Shown: one piece after another, positions 63,625 through 64,000 of the stretch
Numbering within the stretch: position 1 is the first letter of the stretch
Layout of the letters: the number at the start of each line of letters is the position of its first letter
Assembly: GCA_902598525.1 (NCBI GenBank)
Contig: CACKBZ010000001.1
Span: 1 to 64,000 of the forward strand
Reading direction: 5' to 3'
DNA from: an uncultured Bacteroidota bacterium
GTDB taxonomy: Bacteria > Bacteroidota > Bacteroidia > Flavobacteriales > Flavobacteriaceae
Length of the DNA stretch: 64,000 bases
The notes under the pieces: generated by a model
The model's database searches: none
What the model was told of the DNA's origin: nothing
Seen by the model: only the letters and a program-made list of their open reading frames with translations
Translations under genes and position numbers: made by a program

Positions 63625-64000
<376 letters not shown>

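Overview
The window reads as one contiguous piece of an AT-rich, tightly packed chromosome of a marine Bacteroidota, most likely a streamlined member of the Flavobacteriia. Supporting signs: start codons follow A/T-rich sequence without Shine-Dalgarno motifs; several genes and both tRNAs carry the Bacteroidota promoter element TAnnTTTG; and there are Bacteroidota-type proteins (putative porin with conserved plug-like N-terminus, LysRS with a C-terminal extension, fused DAHP synthase-chorismate mutase, several lipoproteins). A membrane pyrophosphatase and an NhaD antiporter fit a sodium-rich habitat. I cannot name a genus. I saw no insertion sequence, prophage, CRISPR array or rRNA.

Layout. 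1-8.7 kb: der (5' cut off), a MerR regulator, an M23 peptidase, alaS, a DUF4136 lipoprotein, a glucosaminidase, lysS and lipB. 8.7-19 kb: a large propeller lipoprotein with rnhB, a porin, anmK, nhaD, folC, a small outer-membrane barrel and an ICMT-like membrane enzyme. 19-22 kb: tRNA-Val, an S9 peptidase and an SDR. 22-29 kb: two tandem secreted paralogues of unknown function, each with its own terminator, then a glycerol operon glpK-glpD-glpF-SDR-glycerophosphodiesterase. 29-40.8 kb: a methyltransferase, an UPF0173 hydrolase, DUF2834, a Ste24 protease, an asparaginase, a cysteine-free zinc-ribbon-family coiled coil with a Nif3 protein, lpxK, lipA, an Nramp-related transporter with an NqrM-like partner, a TonB-C-like lipoprotein with ruvC, and an M20 dipeptidase. 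40.8-50.3 kb: tRNA-Leu, a D-aminoacylase-like lipoprotein with an alkaline phosphatase, waaA, a DegT aminotransferase, an amidohydrolase, and the operon nuclease-thyA-folA-fabD. 50.3-58.2 kb: pdhB, hppA, a deoxynucleoside kinase and a methionine operon metK-metY-metX-osmC. 58.2-64 kb: an aromatic amino acid operon pheA-tyrA-aroF/CM-aminotransferase, rsmG, a cyclophilin lipoprotein and the 3' end of pruA.

The two best regulatory finds sit in front of the two amino-acid operons. The pheA operon has a complete ribosome-mediated attenuator: a two-element promoter, a 19-codon leader peptide with 7 Phe/Tyr codons, mutually exclusive hairpins, and a perfect terminator ending two bases before the pheA ATG. 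The metK operon has a two-element promoter followed by a roughly 100-nt leader with nested and mutually exclusive pairings that looks like a riboswitch I cannot assign to a class with certainty.

A second theme is compaction. All 13 convergent gene pairs end within 9 bp of each other or overlap, and six of them share a four-base stop/stop overlap (TTAA, CTAG or TTAG). Promoter boxes lie only 4-8 nt before several start codons, which suggests leaderless mRNAs.
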